Positions 44,791-57,115 of a stretch of 64,000 bases of DNA are shown here, piece by piece; within the stretch, counting starts at the first letter, position 1, and the number at the start of each line of letters is the position of its first letter. Below the pieces are notes generated by a model. It saw nothing but the letters and a program-made list of their open reading frames with translations, was not told the DNA's origin and ran no database searches. The position numbers and the translations under genes were made by a program. The DNA lies in NCBI RefSeq assembly GCF_027887165.1, contig NC_077230.1, positions 346,761,989 through 346,825,988 on the forward strand. Reading direction: 5' to 3'. Source of the stretch: Monodelphis domestica (Eukaryota; Chordata; Mammalia; Didelphimorphia; Didelphidae).

Positions 44791-45339
44791 TCTTCCTTTT
44801 TAGTATGTTCTTCAGCGTTTTTGTAAGATACTTTCAATGAGAATGAAAATGGTATCAAGGTCAGCTAACACACTAGTGGTAAAAGGCTTCAAGGCAAGAC
44901 TAAAGTGGAAGAACAACTGTTGCACTACTTTATTTGCAGATGATTGTGCACCCAAGGCAGCATCTGATCCTGAGATGCAACAGAGTATGAATCAATTCAG
45001 TGCTGCTTGTATTAATTTTGGTCTGACAATTAACACCAACAAAACAAAGGTTCTCCACTAGCCAGCATCATATTATCCATTATAGCAAATGGGTAAATTT
45101 TGAATGCTCTGGATGAGTTCACTGACCTTGGCAGTATACTTTCCAGGCATATTCACATAGATGACGAGTTGACCCACACACTGCCAGAGCCAAGTCAGTG
45201 TTTGGGAGGATCTAAAGGAAAGTCTGGGAGAGAAGAGGCTTCCTACCAGACAAAAGGCCTACAGACTCATTGTGCTGACCTCATTGTTATGTGTCTGTCA
45301 AAACTGGACAGTGCCATGTCAGTGTATAAATATTATTAT

Positions 45340-46058
45340 TATTTTAAATTGCAAAGTTTAAATTCCTTTTGAGAGTAATTTTAAGTTAAGAAACATGATA
45401 CCTCTCTGAATCCAGAAAGTGAACTGTTTGGAGAAGACACCATGAAGATACCTACACAGACAACATGCTGCACCAGAAGATCCAGAGTGAACTTTGGGAG
45501 GTGGTGATTTGAACTGTGTGTGGTTTGAATGAATTTGTTTTGTATGTATACTCTTATGGCGAAGGGGACTTCCCCCTAACTGGCTTTTTGTCAATGCACC
45601 TAGCAATTATTGGTTTTGTTCTCTTTTCCTCTTATCCTCAAATTATTGTAATTTCTTAGCTGGTATGTTTACAAGACCCATCGGAGAGACTAGTCTTCCT
45701 CGAGTCTCAGGGGGGAATGTAAAAATGGAGATTTTGAACCCTAGACTTCAATCCCCAGACGTCCTTGGTATTCCCCAGAATTCCCTATAATCTCACCTGA
45801 GTCTCCACATAGGCAATATCACAATTTGTATTTAACTGGCAGTAACACCTCCCATGTTCTCTTCTCTTCTTTTCCTTACATGCAATGATGTAGCAAGTAA
45901 AGTGGTAAGCTAAACACAGGGATTTTAAATGGGCTAATCAGCCATGGGCACGTGGTTTTTATTTTGTATCTTCTTTATTCCTTGACTTTTAATGATCCTT
46001 AATAAACCTCATAAAATATAATATTTTTATTATTAGAGACATAATTTTAAATTTAACA
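45340..46058 (+). mobile_element. 3' fragment of an endogenous retrovirus with LTR
   Basis: The RTE is interrupted here. The right part is a 341-base LTR (45,718-46,058, TGTAAAAATGG to TTTAACA) directly preceded by a polypurine tract (cagggggggaa-type). The left 380 bases are internal, non-coding 3' sequence. No 5' LTR or genes remain. The left boundary is approximate. Confidence 0.6.
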
Positions 46059-46455
46059 CCAGGAAACTGAATCTCTTCCATTTGAATTATCTTATTCTGA
46101 AGATTACCTGACATGAGAAGGTACTGGGCCCTGGAGTCCTTTCTTGAGCTGAACTGCCAAGTATTCAAACTCTACTGCAGAGCACAACTCTGAGGATTTG
46201 GCTCTGTTACTTGGATACCAAATGTACATTTGCCTAAAAGGCTATTTTTATAGAGAACTCACAAAAGGCTAGCACTCACACGGAGGTCAGAAGAAGCAAT
46301 ACAAGAACACTCTAAAGGTATCTGAGACATGGGGGACACTGGCACGAGATTGTCCAGCATGGTGTTGCAGCATTAAAGAAGGTGTCATCCTCTATGAACA
46401 CAATGAGTGATGTAATTTTGGTCCTCCAATATGAAGGACAATAACTAACCACAGA

Positions 46456-47570
46456 AAAAGCTGCTATTAATATTTTTGTAGATATGATACTTTCCCCCTC
46501 CCCCTGTATTTTTTTATCTCTGGGGTCTGGGCTGTAGCAGTATTATTGGGTCAAATACTGTAAATGTAATTTTAGGGTTGTGACTCAAATCTAAATTAAA
46601 TTTGGTTGCCAGAGGAAATCCCAAATAAAATACCCAAGTCAGTTGGAAATTTATGGTGATTTTAATTAATATAGAGGGAAGGAATTAAGGAGAAGAGAGA
46701 GAAAGAGGGCATAGAATTTCTCCCACCTGGCCTGTGCCAGGGGAAGTTCAAAGACCTTGGCCATGAGGTCTCTGAAAAAGATTAGAGGCTTTCTAAGAGG
46801 ATAATGCTTGGAAGGTAAAAGAGAAAGGAATCAGCCTAAACTCCAAGAGAGCTCAGTTAAGATGCCTCACCTGAACTAGGCTACTCAGCTTCTCCCAGTA
46901 TAGTATCAAGGAAAACTCACTGCTAAACTGGACAATAGCTGCCGCCATGCCAAGATGCCAAAACACTCAGCATGCTGCCAGTCAGAGCCACCTCTCCGTG
47001 GAAAGAGACCAGAGAGAGGAAGTGAAGTGAAATATATAGACAGTTTTTACATCACTTTCCTGTGTCTCACATGTTCCAATGGTAGCTTAAGCTTGACTTA
47101 GGACATCCCAGGGGTCTGTCAGTTGTTTTTGATTCGTCATTTGCTAGCACATGTCTGTCATAGGCCATCCTCCTAAATACTTAATCCTTAAGTATGGTTG
47201 TAGACATTCCTGTTTTTGTTAGACTAAGTAGGGTGGAGTAATCTAAAGTTCACAAGGATATGCAAGATTTAATAGCTTTTGAGGCATATTTCCAAATTAT
47301 TTTCCAGAATGGTTGGACCAGTTCACAGCTCTATCAATAGTCCATTAAAGTACTCGTTTTCCCAAATCTTCTCCAACATTTGTCATTTTCCTTTTTTGTC
47401 AACTTTGTCAATCTATTGGTTTGAGATAGTACCTTGGAATTGTTTTAATGTGTAATTTAGAATACTCTTTCATATGGTTATTGATAACTTGGATTTCTTA
47501 TCTGAAAACTGACTATTTTGTATCCTTTGACCATAAATCAATTGGGGACCATTAAAGTCCTATTGAAAAA
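46456..47570 (-). mobile_element. L1 3' end (antisense) split by a solo LTR
   Basis: Pieces 46,456-46,558 (ctgtagcagtattattgggtcaaa) and 47,257-47,570 (ttccagaatggttggaccagttc) are reversed L1 ORF2/3' UTR and adjoin in the L1. Confidence 0.85.
46559..47256 (-). mobile_element. Solo LTR, class I-like, about 0.7 kb
   Basis: On the minus strand it runs from TGTGAACTTT to an end resembling that of the retroviral fossil at 53.8-54.7 kb: taattaaaatcaccataaa, gacttgggtat and ggcaaccaaattt align with 54,560-54,640. It is a relative of that family in opposite orientation. Confidence 0.75.
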
Positions 47571-47727
47571 AGAAAACTGAACAGAAGAGAATAGAAGGAA
47601 GACCAAAATCACAAATTGAACAATTTTTATAATTAATATAACACACATCATATTATTATATTATAAAGGAAAGTGAGCTGTTGATAAGAGAATCCCACAG
47701 TTTCTTTTGTTATATTATATATATATA

Positions 47728-47962
47728 GGTAGCAAAATGGATAGAGTTACAGGCCTAGAATCAGGAAGACTCATTTTCCTGAATTCATATCTGGCCTTAG
47801 ATACTTACTGTGTGACTTGGTTAAGTCACTTCACCCTGGTTGCCTCAGTGTCCTCATTTGGAAAATGAGTTAGAGAAGGAAATGGCAAAGCACTTTACTA
47901 TCCTTTTCAAGAGAACTCCAAATGGGTCATGAAGTGTTAGACATAACTGAACAACAACAACA
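47728..47962 (+). repeat. MAR1-type SINE
   Basis: ataggtagcaaaatggatagag to ctgaacaacaacaac; complete. Confidence 0.9.
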
Positions 47963-48082
47963 TACAGGAAATGCCAATTACTGGTATGGAAGTCACTTCC
48001 AAATCAATTGTCAGTGTAAAAGAAGAGCATCAGCTTGTAAGAACAAAAATTAAAAGCCATACCAAATTTTTGCCTTAATCCA

Positions 48083-48175
48083 CTAGAGAAGGAAATGGCA
48101 AATCACTATAGTCTCTTTGCTAAGAAAATCCTAAATAGGGTCAAAAAGAGTAAAAAAATTGAACAACAATATGAA
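48083..48175 (+). repeat. MAR1-type SINE tail
   Basis: gagaaggaaatggcaaatcactatag; 3' part only. Confidence 0.7.
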
Positions 48176-48249
48176 AATGCCCATTTTATTTAATGCTTTT
48201 TAAGTTCATAATTATAATAATAAGAAGACACTAATAAAACCCCACACTT

Positions 48250-48405
48250 TTTTAGGGTTTAATATTTAATTTTATTTAGTTAATTAATTTAGGATATTTT
48301 TCTATGGTTACAAGATTTATGTTCTTTCCCTCCCCTACCCCCAATCCCCTCTGGTAGCTAACGTGCAATTCCACTGGGTTTAACATGTGTCATTTGCCAA
48401 CCCTC
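48250..48405 (-). repeat. L1 3' UTR
   Basis: Reverse complement closely resembles 37,640-37,792 (tagttaattaatttaggatattttt, tccactgggtttaacatgtg). Confidence 0.8.
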
Positions 48406-48800
48406 AGAATTCTATGTAACCCCCTAAGCTCCTAGCTAGCTAAATACACAGAGAAATACACAATCATACAATAAATAAATACAATAAACAGATTCTTCAA
48501 CCTAGCTGGCTTGCCAAACTGTTAGAGTAGGATTTTGGGTAAGGGAAATACAAGAGGAAAAAACATATAAAAATCTGTTTTATTGTTTTGGAAGGGAAAG
48601 GAATAAGAGCTTAGGGATTTGCTTATGCTTATTCTTATTTAAAACTAACCAATAAGTTGGGGGCTGAGAGGCTGTTAAGAGCCAACATTCCATCCAGCAC
48701 TTGGTTGCTTCCAGGGGGTTGCCAGGGAACTCTCTGACTCTTGCTGAACTCTGGGGGAAGGATTTAAAGTTAAACGCCCAAAGGCACATATGCTAGGTAG
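48406..48800. repeat. Unassigned, possibly LTR-derived
   Basis: Lies between an L1 tail and the retroviral interior. Contains cagataaata-like A-rich sequence then a GC-richer half. It shows no clear similarity to the 3' LTR of the retrovirus, so it is not evidently its 5' LTR. Confidence 0.25.
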
Positions 48801-48966
48801 CCATTTTTTGTTGTTGTTGATTTTTTAATTGATTTTTTTGTTCTGTTCTTGGGTGTTAAGTAATGTAGATAAAAGTGGATAATAATAGATCATATCCTAT
48901 ATCATATGGTAGTTTTATGTTTAATGTAAACATTTCAGGGGACATGACAAATGATGTATTGTACCT

Positions 48967-49173
48967 TTTTTTTTTTAATTAAAACTCTTACCTTCCATCT
49001 TGGAATCAGCACTATGTATTGGTTCCAAGGCAGAAGAGTGGTAAGGGCTAGAAAAGGGGGTCAAGTGACTTGCCCAGGGTCACACAGTTGGGAAGTGTCT
49101 AAAGCCAGATTTAAACCTAGGACCTTCTGTCTCTAGGTCTGGCTCTCGATCCACTGAGCTACCCAGCTGCCCC
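48967..49173 (-). repeat. SINE-A inserted in the retroviral leader
   Basis: Flanked by tattgtacctttt on both sides. Reversed; tail at left, head agctacccagctgccccc at right. Confidence 0.93.
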
Positions 49174-49426
49174 CTTATTGTACCTTTTATGGGACTGTGT
49201 TTTACACATCCCTTATGTAATGTTTTATCTGTTTCATCAATGTTGTTATGTAATTTTAGGGTATGAGTGGATGAAACCATTGATGTGTTTAACTATGCAA
49301 TATGTGTTATCATATGTATCTTTGAGTTGTATATGTTTATTTATATTATACAAGTGTAAATTTGTGGTGTTTGGTATTGGTTATAGATTGAAAGCTATTG
49401 TGGTGTGAATTACTAATGACTCTGAG

Positions 49427-49864
49427 ATGAAGCAAATGATTATATTTATGAAGGAAAAGATAGAGACAATGGAGTCATGCATGAAAGACAGGATGATTTT
49501 AACAAATGATTTTGGAAATGATTTAAAGGATAATGAGGTTAATAAAGAAAATAATGATAGGAAAATGAAGAATTTGACTAGATTACAATGGGAAGAGGCA
49601 GAATGCAATAAAAATCAAGCATTCTTGTTTCCATTATGGGATATCCCTGTTTTAACTGATGATGAAATATATAAAGTCAAAACTCACAAATTGTTTACAC
49701 CAGAGAATTTGGAATCAATTAAGTGTAGGACCCCATCATTTACGGGAGAACCTAATAAGGTTGTAAGGGAATTTCAAAGGGTTATAGACATTTTTGACCC
49801 TGATTATGGGGATTTTTATTTATTGATGAAAGAATTATTAACAACAGATTATAAGGACCAATGA
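49427..49864 (+). pseudogene. Retroviral gag remnant
   Basis: A capsid-like stretch (PSFTGEPNKVVREF, then DIFDPDYGDFYLLMKELLTT) resembles the gammaretroviral capsid core. Part of the broken ERV. Confidence 0.7.
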
Positions 49865-49989
49865 GAGTAGTGAAAAAGCTGATGATGGTGTTAAAGATGT
49901 TAAATCCTGGGAATATCATGTAATTCAAGCAGATGTAAATTTGGATGGACAGAAAATGACTGAGCTTACAGATGTTACTGTGCTAAGAA

Positions 49990-52900
49990 TTGTAGAGCTG
50001 TTGGAACAATGGAAGTTATAGGAGCTCCTGGTAAACCACAGAGAGTAGCAAAATTACAACCAAAAATTATTACTTTAGGTCCATTATCTGTGAAACATGC
50101 ATTTCTTTGTATGCCAGACTATCCAATGAATCTTTTAGGTAGATATTTATTATATAAATTAAGAACAACAATCCAATGTACTGATACTGGTGATATCTCA
50201 TTACATCTACCAGAAGAATCTCTGAAAGCTTTTCCATTGCTGTTCTTAGATTCAGGGTGACTTAGATTCAATCTATACCTGAGGATATCCCTGAAGATCT
50301 TTGGTCAAAGTCTTCCACAGTTGTAGGTCTATTGAAATCAGCTAATCCAGTCAGGATGAGGACTAAGGAAGGACCAGTTCCTTGTGTACTTCAATATCCC
50401 TTGGCTAAAGAAGCAATTGATGTATAAGTATAAGACCAATCATTAAATCCCTATTCCAACAATGGATCAAAATACCTTGCTTTTCAGAATTTAATACTCC
50501 TATTCTTCCAATCAAAAAGTCAAAGTTAGATCACAATGGCAAAGCTGTATATCATATCTCTATATCTATATCTATATAACTATCATATGGTTGTACCAAG
50601 TTCAGCTGCTATAATTTCTTCTATTTCAAGTGAGACAAAATATTTCACCTTGGTAGATTTATGCTCAGCTTTTTTCTCAATTCTAATTCATGAGGATTCT
50701 CAAAAGATCTTTGCTTTTACCTGGGAAAAATCACAGGGAACCTGGACTTGTTTGCCACAGGGATTCACTGATTTGCTGAGCCAATTTTCACAAATTCTAA
50801 ATAGAGATATAAAAAACATTCAAAGAAAGTAAATTGGTGCATTTTGTGAATGATATTCTCCTTGCATACCCAAATGCTAAAGTATGTCTGAGAGATAACA
50901 AGATTCTTTTGTTAGAATTATATAAATGTGGGCATAAAATCCCCAAGGCAAAATTACAGTGGGTTTTGCCTTGAGTGCAATATCTTGGTTTTGTGTTATC
51001 AGAGGGTTCCAGAAGTATCATACCAAAAAAATAGCAGATATCCAGAAACTGAGTGCTCCTAAGACCAAAAAGCAACTCAGAGCTGTTCTTGGAACAACTG
51101 GCTTCTGTAGACAATGGATAATTGGATATAGTGAATTAACAAAATTTATGACAGATTTAACCAGGAATACAGAACCAGAACCTCTGAAACTAAAGCCTGA
51201 ATATCTGCAAGCCTTAAGTAAGCTTAAAGAAGCCATTTTATTTGCTCCAGCTTTGGGTATCCCAGACAATACAAAACCATTCCAACTATTTGTTAATGAA
51301 ACTAAAGGTAATGCTTCTGGGGTACTGACATAGACTTTAGGACAAAGTTTATGTCCAATTGGATATTATAGTTGTCAGCTTGATCCAATGGTTGCTGGTA
51401 CAGTTCCTTGTCTAAGGAGTGTAGAAGCTGCAGCAGTGTTAGTCCAGAAGTCAGCAGATTTAGTTTTGGGATGTCCATTGACTGTATATTGTTCACATCA
51501 AATAGAAGCACTAATGAGGAAATTTCTTACACAAACTTATTCAGATCTAAGTATGAAATTATTCTCCTGGGTAGTGAGAACATTCAGTTAAGGAGGTATA
51601 GTGTATTAAATCCAGCTACACTTATTCCTGATTTGCCAAAGAACGCTGAACCATTTCATGAATGTGTAGAAGTAGTAGATCTAGTGGATATGCCTAAGAT
51701 GGATTTGAAAGACACTCTGTTGAAAATCCAGACTTGGTGTTATTCACAGATGGTTCATACTTGTGTGATGGAATTTGATGTACAGATGCTGCAGTGGTCA
51801 CAGAATTTGAGACACTGTGGTATGGCTCATTACCTAGTAACCTTAGTGCTCAAAGGGCAGAGTTAGTGGCATTGAAGCAAGCATGTCTTCTAGCTGATGG
51901 TAAAAGTGCAAATATTTTTACAGACTCATGTTATGCATTTTCTGTATGTCATGCTACAGGGAAGATCTGGAAACAACGAGGTTTTATTACTGCATTGGGA
52001 AAACCAATTGCTCATGTAGAAATAATAACTTCGATGTTGGATGTTATCCAAAAACCTAAACAGCTAGTGGTGATCCATTGTAGAAGTCATACTTGTGGCA
52101 GAGATTCAGTCTCTAAAGGAAATCATAGAGCCAATATAACTGCAAAATTTGAAGCCAGGAATGCTCCAGTGTATGTAATGAATTTGTCAACTATTGAGTC
52201 TGATGGTCTAGAAAGAGCTTATGTAGATTCAGAAATTCAGAAGTGGAAGGAGAAATTTGGATCAAGGAAAGAACATGGAATATGGGTTGCAGACACTGGA
52301 AAACTGCTATTACCAAAAGATTTGTATACCTATTTGTGTCAAGTCATTCACACAAAAGGTCATTTTGGTATTCAAGTTGTAGTAGACTCTGTAAAAAGGC
52401 AATGAGTAGCACCAGGAATAAGTACTCTTGCAAATAAGATCTATACAAGTTGTTCTGTTTGCCAAAAATTCAACCAAGGTGCATTCAGAAAGATAGGTTT
52501 GAGTGGTAAATCTTTAGCATATTGTCCATTAGAGAGTTTGCAAACTGATTACATCAGCATGCCAAAAGTTGGAAGATACAAGTTTTTTCTTGTAATTGTG
52601 GACAGGTTAACAAAATGGCTTGAAGCTTTTCCATCTAATACAAATACGGCTAACTTTGTGGTGGAAGTGTTGATTAGGGAAATCATTCCTAGGTTTGATG
52701 TAACACTTACCATAGATTCTGATAAAGGATCTCATTTCACACAAGATATCCTGAAAAGAGGCTATGAGAATCTAGGAACACCTAAATATCATGTTCTTTA
52801 TCATTCACAAAGTTCAGGTCAAGTGAAGTGTGTGAATAGAGAACTCAAGACTATGGTGGGGAAAATTTGTCCTGAAATTCATCTAAAATGGCCAGATATT

Positions 52901-53125
52901 CTTCTTATAGCTTTGTTTTACCTATGTACAAGACCAAGAGCTGATTTACATATATCATCTTATGAAATACTCATTGGACATGCTCCATTGCAGGCAAAAA
53001 CTTGTAAGATAGTTTATACATCTCTCCTAGGAGGATATTGTCAACTTGCTTCATATTTAAGTGCATTGCAACAACAGCTTAGAGAACTGCATGATATGGG
53101 AGTATTGATCCAATATGGTCCATAA
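49990..53125 (+). pseudogene. Retroviral protease-pol remnant
   Basis: Protease-like part about 50.0-50.26 kb, reverse transcriptase about 50.3-51.3 kb (for example WTCLPQGFTD), RNase H about 51.7-52.1 kb and integrase about 52.2-53.1 kb (WLEAFPSNT, IDSDKGSHFT, HSQSSGQVKCVNRELKTMVG). Domain order and motifs are class I. Inactive. Confidence 0.85.
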
Positions 53126-53834
53126 TTTTCAACCAAGTGATATGGTATACATAAAAATTTTTTGCTAAAACATCAGCAACACAAGAGAGTTGGGTAGGTC
53201 CTTTTACAATTGTATTAGTTTCACCATTTTTCTGTTAAAGTATTAGGTAGATATTCATGGTTTCATTGTTGACATATTACATGAGGTCATGGAATTAATA
53301 ATGAAAGTGTACAAATTATTGAAGAAGAAAATGAAGACGAGATCATGGAAAGCTGAGATTCATCAGTCAAATAGAGTCTGCATTCAGAAAGATCAATAAG
53401 GAGAGGACCATTCAAGTAGAAGAGGACATTTGGATGGAAGAGGACATTGTAGATGAAGAGGATTCAAATAATTGATGGACATTGTAAAAGACTGAAAGAC
53501 AAAGACTTTGAAGAGAATTTTCAATGAAGAGGATCAAGTGATTAATGGACTAATAGATTTAAGGAATTTGGGTAAAGTAATGTAACATAATACAACATAT
53601 GTTCACAAGCATTCATCAATACATTTTACTACCATGGATTTTGGAGAAGAATTCTTCAAACAAGATGAAAAGAGAAGGAATAATCTGAAATTTTGGTAAG
53701 TATATTGCATGTGTAAATCTTGAAATTTCTCAGACTTGTGAATGTTAAAAATTTCCACATTGAGGAATCCTCCATTGGAACAAATTCCATACTGGGAAAC
53801 ATTCCCCATTTTGATGTGAGAACTCGCCAGGATC
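53126..53834 (+). other. Retroviral region between pol and LTR
   Basis: No env similarity was recognised. A repetitive gaagaggacatt-type purine stretch lies at 53,400-53,550. Confidence 0.4.
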
Positions 53835-54670
53835 AGAAATGGGAGGACCTCTACTCCACCCATACTTAAGACTGCTTTAGGTGAGAAAACTCCTTGCTAT
53901 GGGAGGACCTCTATTCCACCCGTACTTAAGACTGCTTTAGGGGAGAAAACTCCTTGCTAAACAATGAAAGTACTTGGACCCATGCTTATAATAAGGCAAG
54001 GAGTTCTTTGAGCCAGGCCTGTTTTTAGAATTGATACAATGGGATGCTAGGTACCTAAAAGGGTTGGGCAGGTTTTCTCTTGATGGGATTAGTTGACTCA
54101 GCTGTGTTTTCTCTGGTTCAGACTTACTGAGGGGATTAGTCTACTTAGCTGGAATTCAGATGGGCTGTCTTTTAGAAAACATCTACGATGATTGGTAGAT
54201 GGAAGAACTTAGAGGAGGTGACATAGGAAAAAAAACCCTATATAAGAAAAGGAATCTCTTGAGTGACGGAAGCTTGGAGATCCTTGGAGATAGATCCTTA
54301 GATCCTTGGAGATAGATCCTTTTGGAGGAGGCCCTTTGAAGATCTCTTGAGAAGAAGTCCCTTGGGAGGCTGACTCTGGATGGAACTTCCTCTGGGGAGA
54401 CTCTGTTCCCCATACATCCTTGCTTAAGACAAATCTTGTGGTGAGTGATAAAAAACTGACTGATTCTCTCTTAAGACTCAGGTCTAGGCCATGTTGGCTT
54501 AAGGCCCTTCATACTTATACCTTTTTTTTCTCTCTCTCTCTCTTTGATTACTCATTGTATTGTTAATTAAAATCTCTATAAAACCCAATTGACTTGGGTA
54601 TATTCATAATTGGGAATATATTCCCTGGCAACCACCTTATATTTGATTTAAAAACCAAGACACTGTAGTG
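53835..54670 (+). repeat. 3' LTR of the retrovirus (approximate bounds)
   Basis: A TATA-like ctatataagaaaagg lies at 54,238, a C/T-rich stretch at 54,523-54,545, and an end homologous to the solo LTR at 46,559. It begins near a 60-base tandem duplication. The exact TG start is uncertain. Confidence 0.6.
53841..53960 (+). repeat. 60-base tandem duplication
   Basis: Units 53,841-53,900 and 53,901-53,960 (gggaggacctctactccacc...) differ at only a few positions. Confidence 0.93.
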
Positions 54671-55559
54671 AAACATATTTTCAGCAGTCAAATTTACTCA
54701 CCCTCTCTTATATCTATCATAATTTATATCTTCCACCATTTTAACTCACTACAGTTTACAACATCAACCATTTTAAATCTTACACATGCAACAGAAACAC
54801 AACTCTAACACAACAGTAACACTGACATAACACCAACAAAACAACATAACATAGCATGAATAACAAATACATATACACAAAAACATAAACATGGTTAGGA
54901 TACATTGAATCACTAGTTGAATGAGTGAAACAATTTATAGCTAGATACTAACAATGTTACAATTATTTATAAAGTAGTTAGTTACTAACAAAAGTAGTTA
55001 GCTACTTAGTTTAGTATGGGAATATATGTAGACTGGAGATTTTATTAAGATAGGGCTACAGATAGGTTAGAGTTTAAGATTGATAAGATAAGGTAAGATA
55101 CTTATTTACAGTACAAAATACATTGCAACATACATACCAGCATATATTACATAGTACATATGACACATAACATCAGAAATCAAACAAAAATGTAAATACA
55201 TATGTAAATATATATAGTATGTATAATAGTTAGGATTATAAAATTAATTGTATTACAGTGTGTATATGTAACATGTATAAATAGGAAGTATGTATGTGTA
55301 TATGTATCGCATACATGTATATGTTATATTGTGTATTATATGTATATATATAATTTATGTAGATATACCACTTATGTTTAATTTTATCTGTGGTTACATG
55401 CATTTTGCATAAGTGAGTTTGATGGTTTGGTTTATTTTTATTTTTAATTATTACAATTTGTTGTAAAACTTATGCAATGTTGTATTTATTGTAAGTTCAA
55501 ACATTTTTTTCTCTGATGTTTATACATTTTAAAAGTAGTAGAATTTTCTGTATTAGTTG
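54671..55559. other. A+T-rich sequence, unassigned
   Basis: Rich in aca/ata words, with no gene. On the minus strand a segment near 54,745 (actgtagtgagttaaaatggtgg) recalls retroviral leader sequence, but the evidence is weak. Confidence 0.3.
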
Positions 55560-55562
55560 ATA

Positions 55563-55590
55563 TATGTGTGTGTGTGTGTGTGTGTATACA
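55563..55590. repeat. (TG)n microsatellite
   Basis: tgtgtg run of about 12 units. Confidence 0.95.
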
Positions 55591-55921
55591 TACAAGTGTG
55601 ATCCCTTCTTTTAACTTCTGTATTACAGTGATTTTCAATTCTATCTGTATACAATAGGTTCCAACATTCTCCAATTTATGGGCATCCACTTTTACAGGTC
55701 TTCTTCAAGTGGTCAAAAAGAACCATTTTCCTGTGCACTTACAAATCTCTCTCCTCACCTTCTCTAGTGACATACAGTTTGATGTACATTTAGCCCCAGC
55801 ATCTGGGTTGTGCAGTATCCACTGAGCTTAACTCTTCTAAACTTGGGGAAAAAACTTCACAGTCTCCCTAATCATCTCTCTTTCTCCTATCATTACTCTT
55901 GGAGAATCTGGGAGGTATGAT

Positions 55922-55923
<2 letters not shown>
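55591..55923. other. Unassigned sequence
   Basis: Nothing recognised. Confidence 0.35.

Positions 55924-55969
<46 letters not shown>
55924..55969. repeat. (GT)n microsatellite
   Basis: About 22 GT units. Confidence 0.97.
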
Positions 55970-55973
<4 letters not shown>

Positions 55974-56297
55974 ACATTGGAATTGTTTTCTTAAATATAT
56001 AGGGGAAGAGATCTGTCACCAATTACTTTGGGGGCATAGCTAGAAGGGAAGGATTTATAGCCCTCCATTGACCAATAATTCCTTCTACAAAATAGCTAAG
56101 TGTTATTCAGCTTCCATTGTGAAATCCATACTACCTTTCCAGGCCACCCATCATGCTTCTGGACAGCTTTAATTGTTAAGAAGTTCTTTACAGCAAGCAG
56201 ATCTGTTTTCCCATTCTGTCCTCTGCCAAAGAGCAGAATGAGAATCAAAATCCACTTTTATATGACAGTTCTTCAGTCACTTGCAGAGAGTGAGTAA

Positions 56298-56413
56298 GTC
56301 AATCAATCAATAACCATTTATTTATTTAGCACCTATGATGTGCTAGGCACCATGGTAGGCTTTGAGAATACAAATACATAGGAAACAATCCCTACTCTCA
56401 AGGAGTTTACATT
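56298..56413 (-). repeat. L2 start (antisense)
   Basis: cctatgatgtgctaggcacc and ctcaaggagtttacatttta. Confidence 0.7.
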
Positions 56414-56603
56414 TTAAAAAATCCTTACCTTTTGTCTTAGAATCAATATTAGGTATCAAAGGCTGAGGAGCTATAGGGTTTTGGCAATTGGGGTCTAGTG
56501 ACTTGCCCAGGGTCAGACAGCTAGGAAATATTTGAGGCCAGATTTGAACCCTGGACCTAGCATCTCCACCCTAGTTCTTTATCCAGTAAAGCCACCTAAT
56601 TGG
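56414..56603 (-). repeat. SINE-A
   Basis: Reversed copy; head rather diverged (aagccacctaattgg). Confidence 0.85.
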
Positions 56604-56624
56604 TCTGTAGTTTCTTTATAAAAG

Positions 56625-56627
<3 letters not shown>

Positions 56628-56706
<79 letters not shown>
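56628..56706. repeat. (TA)n microsatellite
   Basis: About 38 uninterrupted TA units. Confidence 0.98.
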
Positions 56707-56707
<1 letters not shown>

Positions 56708-56721
56708 CATAGAGAGAGGAC

Positions 56722-57115
56722 TGGTCAATTAATAAGCATTTATTAAATGCCTACTATGTGCCAGGCACTATGCTAAGTGCTGGGGATACAAAGAGAAGTG
56801 AAAGATAATCTCTGTCCTCACAATCTAAGGAGGGAGGCAACAAGCAAACAAATATATACAAACAAGCCATATATGGGTACATAGGAAATAATCAATGGGG
56901 GAAGGCACTAGAATTAAGAGGAGTTGGGGAAAACTTTTTGCATTTGTGATTTTAGTCAGAAATTAAAGGAAACTATGAAAGCAGTAGTAAAAGATGAGGA
57001 GAGAGAACATTCCTGGCATGAGGAACAACCAGAAAAAATTCTGGAAGCTAAGAGATAGAGTATATTGTTCATGGAACAGCCAGGAGGCTAGTGTTACTGG
57101 ATGGAAGAGATATAT
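56722..57115 (-). repeat. L2 (antisense)
   Basis: Starts gcatttattaaatgcctactatgtgcc and runs to catggaacagccaggaggctag. Confidence 0.8.

Larger units (their letters stand above)
42376..46455 (+). mobile_element. RTE-clade LINE, interrupted three times
   Basis: Reverse-transcriptase sequence in order: 42,391-42,830 (ALYDSLKTIYGPKTD, SCGKVAGADSIPVEIYK), 44,239-44,565 (FTKAFDIINHEGLWKIMEKF), 44,790-45,335 (FWSDN/NTNKTKVLH region, EFTDLGSILSRHIHIDDELT) and C-terminal pieces at 46,059-46,455. These match RTE/BovB-like ORF2. Upstream endonuclease is absent (5'-truncated). Stops and frameshifts occur throughout, so it is dead. It is interrupted by an L1, a SINE-A and a retroviral fragment. Confidence 0.88.
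48801..54670 (+). mobile_element. Class I (gammaretrovirus-like) endogenous retrovirus, broken
   Basis: A retroviral fossil with leader (48.8-49.4 kb), gag, pol and a 3' LTR in order. No 5' LTR and no recognisable env were seen. All genes are broken many times (well over ten breaks), so it is an old, inactive copy. The pol type is nearest to gamma/epsilon-like ERV1 elements. A SINE-A has inserted into the leader. Confidence 0.85.

Noticed and set aside
48406-48800. 5' LTR of the 48.8-54.7 kb retrovirus
   Set aside because: No visible similarity to the 3' LTR, and no TG...CA frame or flanking duplication was found.
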